Below are positions 23,830-38,400 of a stretch of 64,000 nucleotides of DNA, piece by piece. A program made the position numbers and the translations under genes. Numbering within the stretch: position 1 is the stretch's first letter; each line of letters starts with the position of its first letter. The stretch comes from Arenicola marina. Its lineage: Eukaryota; Annelida; Polychaeta; Arenicolidae. The stretch is taken from NCBI GenBank assembly GCA_964019135.1, contig OZ025249.1, forward strand, positions 15,711,088-15,775,087, given 5' to 3'. The notes below the pieces were generated by a model. It was not told the DNA's origin and searched no databases. It worked only from the letters and a program-made list of their open reading frames with translations.

Positions 23830-25898
23830 ATGGATTCTCGGAATACGTGCGTCATAGAGTTTCCAAATATGGGAAGGGCTTCCCTTAGATGATGATTCAC
23901 CAGAACACAGTGCTGAGTTGTCAAACGCGGACAAAGTGCAAGCAAGTGCTGCGGTCCCGCTTTCGGGAGGGGGCATTCAATGTAGGAAGGTGCGTTATGA
24001 TAGTGATCGAGGAAATCTGAATTATATTTCAAGTCCGCTTCTCCGATTTGTTTAAGTTTAGTTCATATAAAACTATAAGCTTCTTTGTGAGACTGATCTT
24101 GTTCACAAACATGCCTGTTAAGGCTTAAGCAGTTCGCTCGAACATACACGCTCGTGATTCGTTATCATGGACATGGTTATAAGTCATGACGTAAACATCA
24201 GGTTCGGACTCCACTGAAGGTCTGTTCTGAAGTTATGGCGAATTTTAAACTTACCGGCCGGCTGGCAGTAGCGCTGGTCATGCCATTGACACTGGGTTTG
24301 GTAACATTGTCAATACCAGGTTATCTGGTTACCGGAGCCCCACGGCACGGCCCGAGTGCCAGTGGTTCCAGTTACACTCACAGTGGTGGGTCCTCCCTAC
24401 TTTTTTGCAGGAGCATCACCCCCTCTCCCATTTGTGAAAATTAAAGTAGCCCCCACCCCCGGGCCCTCAAAGCCCACAAGTGGCTGGAGCAGACATAGAA
24501 GTTTCATGTCTCTTACCTAGAACTTGTAACTGCCAGAAAGGACAAATCTAGGAAGGTTCAGTTTTGAGCCTTCCGAATATTATTTTTTATACATGCAGTA
24601 TATAGATCTAGGAGATATCTATCTCATTTGATGTACAACCACCCTATATCTACATAATACAGTACAAAATACATAAAAGGTATGATCAAATCTTATAAAC
24701 AGAAAAATATATATACTATGCACACAATCATGGATTTCATACATTTCATAGATCATGGATTTCTTTACTATATCAGTATTTCATCTGGTTCAGATGTTAA
24801 ACCAGCCCATTGCTGGTTCAAGAGTGAATGATGCTTGTGACTAATTTTAATTGTGGAATATCAATAAGAGACAAATATCCTTCTTGATTGAGCAGCTGTT
24901 ATCTAAGCTAGTTTACTTGATCACATCTCACAGATTTGAAACCAGGAAAATTAAAGCTGCTCGATACAGACATATTCCAGCTATTTCATAAATTTTTGCT
25001 GATATAGTATACAAGAAAATTGAAGCCACGCTATGCTGGTATAAAAGAACCATTATTGCATGTTTCATGGAAAATTACATAGGAGTATTTTAAACTAGAA
25101 AAAAGTGCAAAAAATGTACCAGTATGAAGCATATACACACAATATGTATAGATCTATATAATATGTAGTCCAAAAAGATTCATAGGATTCTTTACTCTTT
25201 AAAATGAAAAGACCATTAAAATACGAGATTCTTCAGCAGTTCAGGGTCATGAAACTGTAGCTATAATATGTATAATAGAGGTTTTTATTAGTTTGCTTGT
25301 GAATATGGTAAAATGCAATTTAGTGAATTAGAAAAAGTTTTTTGTTAAATCATATACCAACTCTTATAATTTTATATGTATAGTTATTAAGTCAAGCAAA
25401 AGTGTACTACATGGCTAATAGTGCAAATTACCACATTCAAAGAAAATGGGCTTGTTATTTCTTGCTCCAGTATATATGTGTACTCTAATATTAGTTCCAA
25501 CATTTTTCCTTTGATCTGGTACATGATTCTCAAAGGAGGTATAGGCATCTTATTTTTCATATTATACCAGGTAGTATCCTTTGTGGGATTTATAGCTACC
25601 AGCTAGTTGGTCACTAAAATAAATGGTGGCCATTGATTTGTGTATTTGCTATCAGTAACCTTGTTAAATAAGTTTATAAAAAGAAAGCTACATATTATCC
25701 ATCATTCTTACTCAATACCACTTGAGTCACAGCACTGATAACCAGTTACTTAAATCTCTTCCTTTTCAACATGCCTTTCAAACATACATCAATAAGGCTT
25801 GTCATGCTAGGTTTACCTAATCATATGATAGTATATGATTACATTTGATGTTTGATTTGTATGTGTTACATACACATATATTTTTTATATGATTCCAG
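23830..25898. other. Intergenic region between divergent Jun and MSH5
   Basis: No coding exon is seen. From about 24480 the sequence is AT-rich. The splice acceptor at 25897-25898, just ahead of the MSH5 start codon, implies at least one non-coding MSH5 exon somewhere in this stretch, but I cannot place it. Confidence 0.5.
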
Positions 25899-25906
25899 CT
25901 GCCAAA

Positions 25907-26464
25907 ATGTTCAGAACACCATGCAGGTCTAGCGCCTCAAACCAGAACCAGATCTCATCAGGTGACCCCAATATTCCTGCCAGGGCCATGCAGTGGTCTT
26001 TATCAGAAGCGACATCCAGTGAAGTACCCTATCGACTGAATACGCCAACCCGCCTCCCCTGTACCTACAGCGCCCCCTCTGGTGTGTCGGAAGAACTAAC
26101 CTCCCGCCTTGAGCGTCCCTGTCCGGACAGTTTAAGTGGTAGGTCTGTAATATCTGGCGCCAAACGTCTGTGCCAGGAGGCTTCTCGAGGGACCAAGGAT
26201 GCTGGCCGACTTGTCGGTTCTATCAAGCAGATGAACCGTTTTGACAGTGACGCTGTGGCCGCCAGAGGGGGCGTGACCGCGGGACAGCGTAGGAAGGCGC
26301 CGTCCACTGCTTCAGTGAGTAGTTCCAACCGGTCAACTCCAGGTGATGAGGAGGGCGAGGACGAGGAGGATGAAGACATGCTCAGCAGTGACATCGACGT
26401 CCGGAGTCGGTCTGGATTGGCTCTGGATATGGCGGAAGGTGGTCTCCAGCAGGACGAAAAACAG
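25907..26464 (+). CDS. MSH5: MSH5 exon 1: long, low-complexity N-terminus
   Basis: Encodes residues 1-186. It is rich in Ser, Arg, Pro and Thr and ends in an acidic run ([19 protein letters not shown]). Human MSH5 has a much shorter tail that also carries an acidic run just before the first conserved strand, so the acidic part aligns and about 130 residues are extra. No domain is recognised. A splice acceptor (TTCCAG) ends at 25898, eight bases before the ATG. A Met further upstream (25889) would lie across that acceptor and is unlikely to be the start. Confidence 0.85.
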
Positions 26465-29400
26465 GTTTGTTTTAAAAGTCTGCTCAAGATGCTAATTACA
26501 TGTTCACGATGAAGCATTGACAGCAGTAACCTAACAGTCGCATTGGTAATCATAAAGTCACAAACAAAAACCGTTGATCATAAACAAGACTTTCTCTGCG
26601 ACCATAGTTGTGGTGGAGCTAGTATTGTTCTTCTAATCAATTGCCATCCATATAAAAGGATAATAATAAGAATTACGAGATCAGTACTTACTGATATATG
26701 GAGAGGGTGACTGACGTATATGAGGCTAAGCCTTGTTGGGACCACAAATGTTGCGGGAGGGTGGGGGTGGGGGGGGGTCAACTGCAATGTGCTTCATCGT
26801 TTGTTCATATGTGTTATACGATTTTCTTCCATTCTGTCGTATTTTATTGATCGCCCAATCACTGCGCAGTGATTTCTATGGTTCTTAAATTCACGGCTTG
26901 TGCTCTTGTCTTGTGTGTTCAGATCCTTATGAGTGTGGTGTGGCAGGGCGGCAAGCTGGGAATAGCCTATTACGATGTGGATACAACGGAAATGTACATG
27001 ATGCGCGACACTCTCGATTCGGAAGACTTTCACCTGCTAAGAACAGGTATAATGCTGTTCATATGTCACATCAATGGTGCGGTCTATATATCACCAACTA
27101 TCTTCAGCATCATTTTTTAACACTCCGATCCGCTCAGATTTAGTTAATATGGTCTGTTCTAGTCGCAAGTGAAAAGCTTACCGCATAATTCAGGTGTTGG
27201 GCCGGTCTCACGACCGCTGTCACTGACTGTAACATGATGCGTGACTATTTGTGTTCGTGTCTTCTATATATATATCGTGAGTTCTATATATACACACAGG
27301 TAACCTGCATGGGTGCAGTATGACAGTGTGGTGATGTGTGACTCACCCGCTTGTGTGGGACACGCTATTGTTGCCTTAACGGGCCCTCAAAAATAACATG
27401 TAATTTACTGATACAGTGTCCCAGTAATTTTGTAGGAGACTTCTGAGTCATCGATATTTTAAACATGCAACAACTTGATGCGGTCTGTTTACAAGGGATA
27501 TCGTTACCATGTTCGCTAATTGATGATATCAGTTTCTGATTAGCATATCCTTTTGGACGTGAAGAAAATGTGATATGTTGTTTTGACTTCATGTTTATAT
27601 ATTGCAGGCCTAAAGGGTTTGGTATATAATTAAATATCGTGTAACCGGCTTGGTTTGCACAAAATATCGGAAGCTTCTGTTAATGGTAATAAAACATGGC
27701 AATGGTGTATTGTACATGAGAGCTTTGATAAGGATAATGTACATCGATGACTCATTTGGTTGAACGATCCTTCTTTGCATCAGTGGTAATAATATTGTCT
27801 CTGTTACATTGTATTATATAGTATACCAGCAGCGACTGGCAATTTATAGAGCATTTCTCAACATGAGTAATGCATTTCACTTTAATTCCCAATTCGTCTT
27901 TATAGGTTATATCTCATATTATATTTGTCTGAAAATATCTACTGTTCCATAAATATTGACCATTTGCCTGTGCAGTCAAATCGCAAATCCAACCCAGAAC
28001 CATTGTGACAAGCTCTAAACAAGATGAGTTAGTTCTGCGAGCCTTGAAGACACCGGATAATGGTTAGTTGATATGCACTTCTTTTCCTACGTTCCCTTCT
28101 CAACTTCTTTCTCATCAGCTCATGTCATTATATTGTAGGCAAGTACAGTTTGTTACTGAACAATAACCACAACCGGTGTAATATGTTTTCGATGTTTATT
28201 TACGTGCTTGAAAACGGTGGCCCGGCAATCTAAGTAAATATCGATCCTGTGGTGATCCACCGTAAGTCGCCCGTTCTTATCCAACTGATCCACGTTACAT
28301 AAAACTTTATCCTATCTCATCTTATCTTCCTGCTTCTACACACAATTGAATTGTCATGTCTCTGTCAGCCTCAAAATATCAAGCTTAAAGTTGTTTATGC
28401 AACAGTTTTCCGCCTATAATAATTTCAAAATCTTTTGGAAAAACGTCCTGGACACATTGTCTGACTGTGAATGTTAACTATGATAGACATGTTCTAAGGC
28501 ATAAAACGGCCGAAGTGTCCCAGTTTTGATGACGCGGTACACAATAAAGCCATACTTTCCCACAGGGGATGTACTATTTTGGCCATAAAAATGCTTTAGC
28601 AATAAACATGCCCTGGTATTTATTGCATACCATACATGTGTCCTTATGCACAAAGAAACTAAAAACCTCATTTCTATTCAAAACATTTGTCAAGTTTCTA
28701 TGAGACAATATTGCTGCATGAGTAGCTTTAAGACCAGTAGACTTGAATTCGACCCAGTACTTGCATGAGTCTTGGGATGGTTTGGCATATTTTTCGAGTT
28801 TTCGAGCCCGGTACTCTTAGAGTCTAGACCTGCTTTGCCCCGCGTACCCGCTGCCCGCGCAGTGATGCCCACTCCACGCAGATCTCTAGTCTAAACATAT
28901 TTCTTATAAGTTTTGGTGCGGTATGTCGTACAATTCATTCTTGTTTTTGCCTCGCATATTTTATGCTTAATAGTTTTGTTGCCTTGCAGTCTCGTGTATG
29001 TACAGACGAACTATTGTCACTATTTTAACGATCCATGTTGGAACCATACAAAAGAGTATTAAATAACTAATTAACATTCATAGTCCACTTAAAGTGTCAT
29101 GTTTAACCCATGGATTAATTTCTACTGCGTTTTGCGCGATTTGCCCAATACATTTCCAGTTAGCCCATTCATAGTAAAGCGCCGAGATTACGCATAGCCT
29201 CCGCTCGGTCACATCGTGCCCAAGTTTAGCCCTTATATGCACAAAAGTGGGCACCAACATTTCCTTTCATTTTGCTGGATAACTTCTAATATTAAATATA
29301 AACCACCTGTGTGCAATTTGCTGCCATAATAAAAAAAACACCCTTTCTGTCTTATAATGCGCCAGTTTAGTCAACTATTTTCAAATACCGTATAATTAGT

Positions 29401-32400
29401 CCCTGCATGTTAACCGTAAACCTGTATTGCGAAGTGATTGATTGACCAATTGCGTCCTGTCGTGGTGAGATTCTTTATTGTATGTTTGTGCGTTCAGGGA
29501 TAGCCGACAATGAGGATGAGGCGACATCATTCACTGACGTTGAAGTTCAAGTTCTGCCCAGTATCGATTTTTGTACGTATCATTTTACCGTATGCAGAAA
29601 CGGACAATCCTTATTCTAGTTCTCCCCGATCTTGTGTTTTCTAGGTGTCGTATTCCCATTTGGTCACCAATCCTATAGACTTGTACATGTTCATGAAGTC
29701 ATTGCTCGAGGGTATTCATGTAGGGCGCTACTGTAACCAAGTTGCATTTAGTTCCTTGGTGGACAAAGTTGTAAGTGTTGTAAGTGTGTTTCTCTACCGA
29801 GAACCACTTTAATATATAAATAATATATTAGCCTTTGTGTGCATAAAGGTGGCCTAAAACCCCAATACCTTCACCCCTACACGCTTCACGCTGCCCCGAT
29901 ATCCCCATTAGGAGCCAAGTTTAATCCCAAGAGTATTCGCTTTCTGTGCGCTTACTCACTCATGAAATGCTAATAATTCTGTCGATAATTGATATTTTAC
30001 TCGAACAGCGCTCGAGATTTGCAAGCGGCGTGTGTTATCCTTGAATCTGCCGGGAATTCGCCAAGACTTCGGCGAAGAAGAGCGGACACTCTACATGTCG
30101 TCCCTGGTTCCCTTTGACTCCGTCAACATGGTGAGCCACTGACTGCATGAATGAAGTCATTCGCCACAATATCTGCTTATGTAACGTGCATGGTAGTTAC
30201 ATACCGCAATTAAGACAAATGTGACTTAGTATATTTTACATGTAGTACATGCATAGCAAAATGCGGTTATTGTGAGGGATATTGCCCAGACCTACCATAA
30301 TTAACACATTTCGGTACTTTTGACCTCATATATTGCACATGGACATTCATAGCACACTTATTGACTGTAGACCTGTTATTATCCGTATTTTAGTTCTTCA
30401 TTATACATATCATGAAGAGAGTTATGTGCCCTGTGAAAAGGTTCTCGCTTTTGATGATCGTCATTGAATTATGACGCATCTCGCATGTGAAGGTTTGCAT
30501 GGGCACCGCTGATATCTTGTGGTATATCATGCAAGATTCCCATTTTTACGACCCGGGTTCGATTCCCACCACCAGTAACTACGTTTGCTAAAGTAAACAC
30601 TTGGTGACGACAATGCACGTTTGTTGCACACGAAGGTTCGCGCTGTGGGAGGACTTCTCAAGTTCATCGAGAAGTGGAGAGTTGGCGTGGAGCTGGAGGC
30701 CGCGGACACCAGAGTCCCGGTCCTGGCCCTCAAAGTCTTCACCCTGTACGTAGCTCATGGTCCTACTTATTATCCCACAACATGTGGCTCTGTCGCTTTC
30801 AGGTCGCTTGGCTCTTGTGTAGTAATTCCTACTTATTCATGCACCCGCACTGTGTTATTTTACCGCAAGGTCCTCAAGGTAAATGTAGTCAATTTAGTTA
30901 CTGGTTCAGCCACCGTGATGGCCCCATTGAACATACATTATATATAAACCTACGGTTCACTATCCTGTTTACTTAGGGGTAACGTACGTTATTTTCTCAT
31001 GACGCCAAGTCTTGGATTTAAAAACTTCACTTCGTAAATGTATATCTTACACAGGAAATGTATATTTTATACAATATTAACTTGAACGGTCTTTACATTT
31101 TCCAGGGAGAACATGCTACAGATCGATGAACGCACATACAGGTAAAGAGGAGCTAGGGGCTATTGGCGCTGGGTATTGCCTTAATACACGACAGGAGACC
31201 GTTACGGTGACGAACGGGGATAAACGTCTGGGCTTATCTGAATCACCGCTGGGGGTAAGACCGAATGGTAGGGTTCTAAACTTCCCAAAACCTTCTATAA
31301 TTGTTAAAGGGCATCCCGCAGTGGCGACAAGTCACAATTACCGCCAACTTGCGTAATAATTTCTCTTACCGATTAAGTTCATGTAATATACGGTAGCATT
31401 CAGGATTGCCTTCCTGTATGCGAGTCACGTGTGGTTCTTTGTTATTTGCAGAGCACTGCAGATATTTCGGCGGGAGAATCACCCGTCGGTCTACAAGTCT
31501 GGTAGCAGTGCCAAGGAAGGACTGAGCATGTTCGGTAATTTGGCCTGATTTTTGTTATTATTGCAATGATGACTATATCGTGCCGTATCGTGATGTCAAC
31601 CGGTTCAATAGTGACACTGCCCGCACATTCCACGACTGAATAGTTTTTCAATTTTCTTTGCCTGAACTATATTCGGTATTCGGTATTTACACGTGGATAA
31701 ATGTTGACATTGAAAAGCCTTTCCTGTCCACCTTTAGGGATTCTCAACAGGTGTCGCTCTCAAGCTGGTAGTAAGCTGCTGAGGTGGGAAACAGTCACGT
31801 GGCTCCTTTTTCAGAAACGTTCGTTTGTTGTGTGTTCCCGTTGTGCGTTTTGTTAGCGATTGAATATCCACATGATCATTTTATATTGACGTTCTTGTTT
31901 TAAATGTTTTGACTTACGTCGAACCTTCCACAATGTCGACCAATGAAGACTTAGGTCGGCCGTGCACCTGATAAATCAACAAAAAAAGCGTTGGATGAAA
32001 CAGAACAAAATTGAATTAAATACTGTGGGATGAAAGAGTAATATACTAAGATTAAATACTGTAGGATGAAACATAAATAGCTGCGTAAAACACTTGGATA
32101 CATAAACAAAATATTGAACCTGAATGAAGCTTGAATTACATCTGCCATCAGATTGTGGTTCCTACGGCCGACACGGTGTCTGGATACGTTACGGGGGAGA
32201 CACGAGACTATCTCCTACTTCATGAACCCGCGCAATGTGGAGGTGGTCAGCAGTCTGCAGTCCTGTGTCAAGTACATCAAGGACCTGTCTGTAAGTCACG
32301 TGTAATGGGTCAAGTACATCTAGGACCTGTCTCTAAGTCACTTGTAATGGGTAAAGTACATCAAGGACCTGTCTCTGTAAGTCACATACAATTAGATTAG

Positions 32401-35400
32401 GTCATGTAATATGTGAAGCACAGAGACCTGTCTATGATTTGTTTACTCGCTTTCTTACAGAGGATACTACGGCGGATGACACAGGCGGAGGCCTCCATGG
32501 GAGACTGGCAGGCACTCTACAAGGTAATTAGCAAAGATTCAGATCTTACAAATACAATGTGTCGTTGGTACATTGAAAGGAAGTACAAACTACAAACTAC
32601 AAATATCTTTCTACGCCGTAGAACACTCGACTGCAGATCAGAAGGTCCCTGACTCCAAACCCATCTGGGCGATCTAATCTGAGACGTATTTCTTCCAAAA
32701 TCATTCATCGTTCATTCGGATGTTACTTGGCCTAAATAAGCTGTGGTGTGCGGAAAACCGGCATAAAACAACGGTTATTTCAGTTCATTTCATGCACTGT
32801 GACGACTGGTTTTTCTGACTCTGGCAGACTGTGTACAATGCTATCTACATCGGAGACATCTGCCGCGCCCAGTCGCTGCAACTGCCCATTTTCAAAACGG
32901 TCAGTAAAAATATTATATTTATAGTATTTAAGTTTAGATACCATTCAAATTATGACAAAAACATTTCCGTTTTGGGTTTCTGTATGAGTCCCACTATATA
33001 AAAATGACATTCCAGATTCGACAATTTGTGACCGAAGATCTTCACAAGATTGCAAACTTGATCAGCAAAATAGTAAGAGTTTAATTTGTCTAATTAATCG
33101 TTTGAATTGTTTGTGAATATTGATATGCAGTTTATGTAACACCATGTTACAAGATTAATTAGTACCCTGCGCCAGATGTTATTGGTACCGCTTGAAATTG
33201 TATGACCATTTATATGTGTATGTAATGTTGGAACTCCCCCGCCCGCCCCCCCCCCCCCCCACAAATATTTATATTAGATAACCGCACATTAATGGCTTAT
33301 TAATACCACTAGTGCTGTCTGATCCACGCCTTTGATATTAACCATTTCTGTTTTGTTCTGCAGGTAGATTTTGATGAATCGGCGATCCAAAACCGATTTG
33401 TAGTCAAGCCAAGTGTGGATGCTGAACTTGATGAGAGTAGGTCGATCGCTACCTTGCCACGCCTTGTCCTACATGTCTTCACAATATGTGTATCGTGAGC
33501 TCTGTGCCTCATTATGCGCGGGTCTTTCTGTTCACATCATTGTTTATATCCCAATTTGATACGTAAAGAGTAGGGGATTACCCCCGGGGACATATGGCTC
33601 CACTCTCCCTTCCTTCTCGCATTTACTCATATGACCAAAAGTGGTTAAAGCGTCCTCAATAACCAACCAACCCAATTTGATCTTCGAAGCAAAGACATGT
33701 TTTATTTGCCGGGCCAAATGATTCCGGTCACGCTTCAACGCTCATCTTCCCGTAGATGACTTGTCAAGTATCCGCCATCTTGTGTAAAAGGTTAACTGGT
33801 GCGTTGAATTCTGGGACATGTTTTTGGCCGATGATAGCACCATGTTCACATTCTATAAAGAACCACATCGTTCCCAGAATGTCTAGCGTATGCAGTGGAA
33901 TGGACGGAACTACAGATTACTCTAGACAATAATAACGGCACTAGGCAGAATGGCCCAGTCAGAAGACACATAGTATCGCTTTCCATCGAGTTACACTTTA
34001 AATGCCAAAGTGCGTTGAATCTTACGTTTAAGGATGAAGTCTGTAAGAAGTATGTATTTAGCTACGCTTGAACGCGGTTTCCCCTTCCTCCTCCCCCTCG
34101 CTCAGAGAAGAGGACGTACAATGGATTACCCGACTTCATGACCAAGGTGGCCCGGAAGGAGTTGGACCGTCTGGGTGATGACGTCACGCAGTGTAACGTC
34201 ATATACCTCCCGCAGGTTGGTGGAAATGTTGGGGTTTTAGGTCATTTTCGTGCACATGAAGGCTCAAGTAGGCCAATGAAATAGGATTGGCTGAATCTTG
34301 CCCCTGATGCAGGTGCCAGGGTTTGAACCCATCTCCTGTTTGTTTTGTACTTCAGCCTGCTTAATAACTAGAATAGAACGACCCCACCTCTCGCGGGTTT
34401 GTTCAGGTATAAATACACTGATTCACATATTACAATGTAAAGAAGTGTAAATATAATTGGGATATGTACCTAGATCAAAATGAATTTAAACACATCGTGT
34501 CACTGTATTATGTTACTGAGTGAAGCAAATCTTGACCTTTGATGTTTTTATAATTTTTATTCTCAGGTTGGCTACTTGTTGGTGATACCGGTTACTCAGC
34601 GCATGATGCAAAGCAACAACTTTGAAATAGATGGACTGGAATTCATGGTGAGGCAATTTCGGAGAGTAATTAAATTCGATCTAAGGAAATCATGATAGCG
34701 TATTAAATGACATTTGTTTTTATCGTACCAAGGGCCTGGTGCCTGTAGTTGAGAAGAAACTTGTTGATGCAGTATATCAATGCAGGTTCATTAATTATAT
34801 ACGGGTGCCTTTAGAAGACTCTTAAGAAGCCATGTCTTGACGCACGTTGTGAAATCAGCATGGCCTAGATACGACGCGCCTTACTAATTATTTCTTGCAG
34901 TTTCTTTCCAACCAAGCCGTTCATTACAAGAGCGCCAGCACCAGAGGTGAGAGCGCATCATATTACTGTCTAATCATGGGGTGGGTTAAGAAGGGTTCAT
35001 CTTCCATGTTACAGCCCACGAAATTGATTATTACAGTTAATGGTAAGTGTGAGTCATACGTGACCTCTAACTCTCTGGCTCGCTCTAACATGGAAGAACG
35101 ACCTTTCAGAAGGCAGCCTTATTACTTTAGTATTTTCTCTGCAATTGCATTTATTTATGAATAAACACTCTTCTTCGTTCTTTTTGACACATGTATATGG
35201 TATATTTGTTGTCACAATGCCATTGGTTACTTACAGAGTTGGACGCGATGTTGGGAGATACGCAGTGCGATATAACAGGTATCCTTACTTTGTCTGAACG
35301 TTACACACCTCTCTCAGGGAAATCTCTCTCAGTCAATTATTACCAAACAACCATGTTCTGCAATATGAACCAATATACGTTAATGACAGATAAATCTACT

Positions 35401-38400
35401 CCTTGGAAAATGTTACAGATAGAATAAATTAATGTTTCAGATTACGAGACCAGTGTCATGCACAAGCTGCAGAATAGTATTGTGGAGCACTCCCAAGCTT
35501 TGCTTGACGTGACGCAATATCTAGCAGAACTGGACTGGTACGGTCGGAACTATAAAACTTCTAATACCGTGTGAAACCTTGTCCTTCACTGTACTTATAG
35601 TTGCTATCTAAGACAAAAGACATGTTTGGTGTTAAAAGTTTACACAATACATATACAGTATAAAAACGAGCTTGCAAGTTTTTGTTATTACAACCGTAGC
35701 GTCTTTCTCATGTGCTGCCGACTTATATGCCTTGCGAGTGTTAATGGTGACGCTCTATTCCAGTCTCCTGGCGCTGGCCACAGCAGCGCGCGAGAACGAC
35801 TACGTCAGACCGGATATGACCGCTGACAATGTCATCGCCATCAAGGCCGGAAGGTACGCATGATGACCTCTCTTCCAACCAGCCCCACCAGTCACCCTAG
35901 TAACTTGAACTTATCCCTTGAACCTTCCCATTGTGGCGACTTACACAGATTAGAGCGTCCCACTGACAATCAATAGGCCGCCACCATGTACACACCAGAT
36001 CTTCAATATTCGCACAAATTCACCCACCATTATTTGACTGTAGCTCTCGTATTATTCACGGTAAGCTTTGCATACATCTCGTTTAGGTCGTCGCTGTTGG
36101 ATCCTGTGTCTCTGCATGTCTATCTCCCAACAACAGGAAATTGTGCACGAAATCGCTGTTATAATTATAATTATTGTTATAATTGAAAGTATTGTGATGG
36201 AAGTATGTTTAAATAAAACTGTTGAAAACCTCGCAAAATAAATACAGTTTATACAAAAAAAAAACACATCTTAAATGACGGTCTTTCAAGAAGCAAAGAA
36301 AATACCAAGAGGATTTTTAATAGATAACTAGGATAATGGTGTGTTACTTTTGCGTTGAGCTGACTGCAGTCTCACGTAATATCGGCAATTGAATTAACGA
36401 TCCGGTTCGACGACCATTACTCGTTATCGCGCTAAAAACCTTTGGGACGGTGTGGCCCACGTGGTGCACATGGTCACCTTCAATAGCGATCCGCTTGTGT
36501 ATCGATTAGGATATTAATATGTCACAAATATGTCACCTGCCATTACAGACACCCGTTGCAAGAGTTGTGTTGCAGTCCGTACGTGCCAAATGACTTCTTC
36601 AGTGGAGAGGAACACCCCTTGATGAAGATCTTGACTGGGCCCAATGCCAGTGGCAAGAGTGTCTACCTCAAACAGGTAGGTAATTTAATTTATGATATAC
36701 ATGTATATATTTTTTTTTTGGAGAAGTAACTTTGATACTAAGAAAACATAATGCAAGAATATGAAATAAATAAGGTGACTGATTTCATATAAGCGGCTGA
36801 CCTCAAGAAAAGACTCAAAAAAAGCAATCGATATGCTATTGTACACGTTTTTCCCGCGTATGCTTTACGTTGTCTAGTTTTGCGGCGCAGCGTACATTTC
36901 ATGTCATCGTGCTGTTACAGGTGGCGCTGATTGTCTTTATGGCTCACATCGGCAGTTTTGTGCCGGCAGAGGGCGCGCTGATCGGCCTGATGGACGGGAT
37001 CTTCACTCGGATACAGACACTGGAGAGTGTCTCCGTCGGTCTCTCGACCTTCATGATTGATCTCAATCAGGTAGATGACCTTCACGATTGACCTGAATTA
37101 GATAGGTGACCTTCATGATTGACCTGAATCAGATAGGTGACCTTCAAGATCGACCGCAATCAGGTAGGTGACCTTCAAAATCGACCTCAATCAGGTAGGT
37201 GACCTTCATGGTGGACCTCAAGCAGGTTGGTGGCCTTCCTGATCTACCTCAATAAGATATATATATGATATACCTCAATCAGGTAGGTGACCTTCATGAT
37301 TGACCTGAATTAGACAGGTGACCTTCATGATCGACCTCGATCAGGTAGGTGACCTTCATTCTTTTCATCAATCAGGTAGGTGACCTTTATGGTGGACCTC
37401 GAGCAGGTAGATGACCTTCCTGATCGACCTCAATCACATAGGTGACATTCATAATCGACATGAAAATGACTTCGTTCCTTATCCAATCATGACTTGTCAC
37501 TCTTTTGGTAGGTGGCGCTGGCCGTTCGCAGCGCTTCGGCGCGGTCGCTGGTGGTATTAGACGAGTTCGGCAAGGGAACCGAGGCGTCCGACGGCGCGGC
37601 CCTGCTGTGTGCCTGCCTCCGTCACTGGCTGAGCCGGGGAACCAGCTGTAGTCACACGGTCGTCTCCACCCACTTCCACGATATCGGACAGCACCTCCCG
37701 AAGACACCCCTCCTCAAATTCCAGGTCTGAACATGGCTTATTCGTTCTTCGATGTTAGCGCGAGCCATTGATTCAGCATAGCTTACGTATGACGCACGCC
37801 GACCGTTAATGACAATAATCCATGTTGTGGGCTCGGAACATGAATAATATGAATTACTTTACTTGATTGCTTGCATTTTGGCGCTAGCCAGTTCTATAAT
37901 TATAATTTTGTCTCGGGATAAGGAATTGGATATTGAAAATGATATCCAAGAAGGTATTGTAATAACACGTGGGCTCCGTGTTGCCCTTGACGACAGACGA
38001 TGGACGTGATGCACGAGGGGGAGGAGCTCGTCTTTCTCTACCAGCTGAAGGAGGGCGTCGCGCGCTGCAGCTACGCCTGTCACGTGGCCTCTCTGGCCGG
38101 CGTCCCACCGGAAGTCGTCAAGCGAGCGGCGGAGGTAAGCCATCGCGACCACGTGGCGTGAGCAATGTCAGCATTATGACGTCATTGGGCTGGATCATTG
38201 CGCAGTGTCGGGAGCCTCCCTAGCTCAGTTAGTAAGCAGGCTGTTCTGAAGATCAACAGGCCGTGGGTACGAATCCTGGCACCTGCATCTGGGGCAAGTT
38301 TCATTCAAGCCTCGTTTATTGTCCTGATAGGTTTCTCGGACCAGTTTAACCTTTAATACGTCAAAATACTCGTTTATTGTGTCTATTATCTCTGTTACAC

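Noticed and set aside
25889-25906. MSH5 start at the upstream Met (25889)
   Set aside because: The codons lie across a likely splice acceptor ending at 25898; the Met at 25907 lies inside the exon.
30500-30580. tRNA gene suggested by a perfect B box (GGGTTCGATTCCC)
   Set aside because: No A box or acceptor-stem pairing upstream; more likely a decayed SINE piece in MSH5 intron 5.
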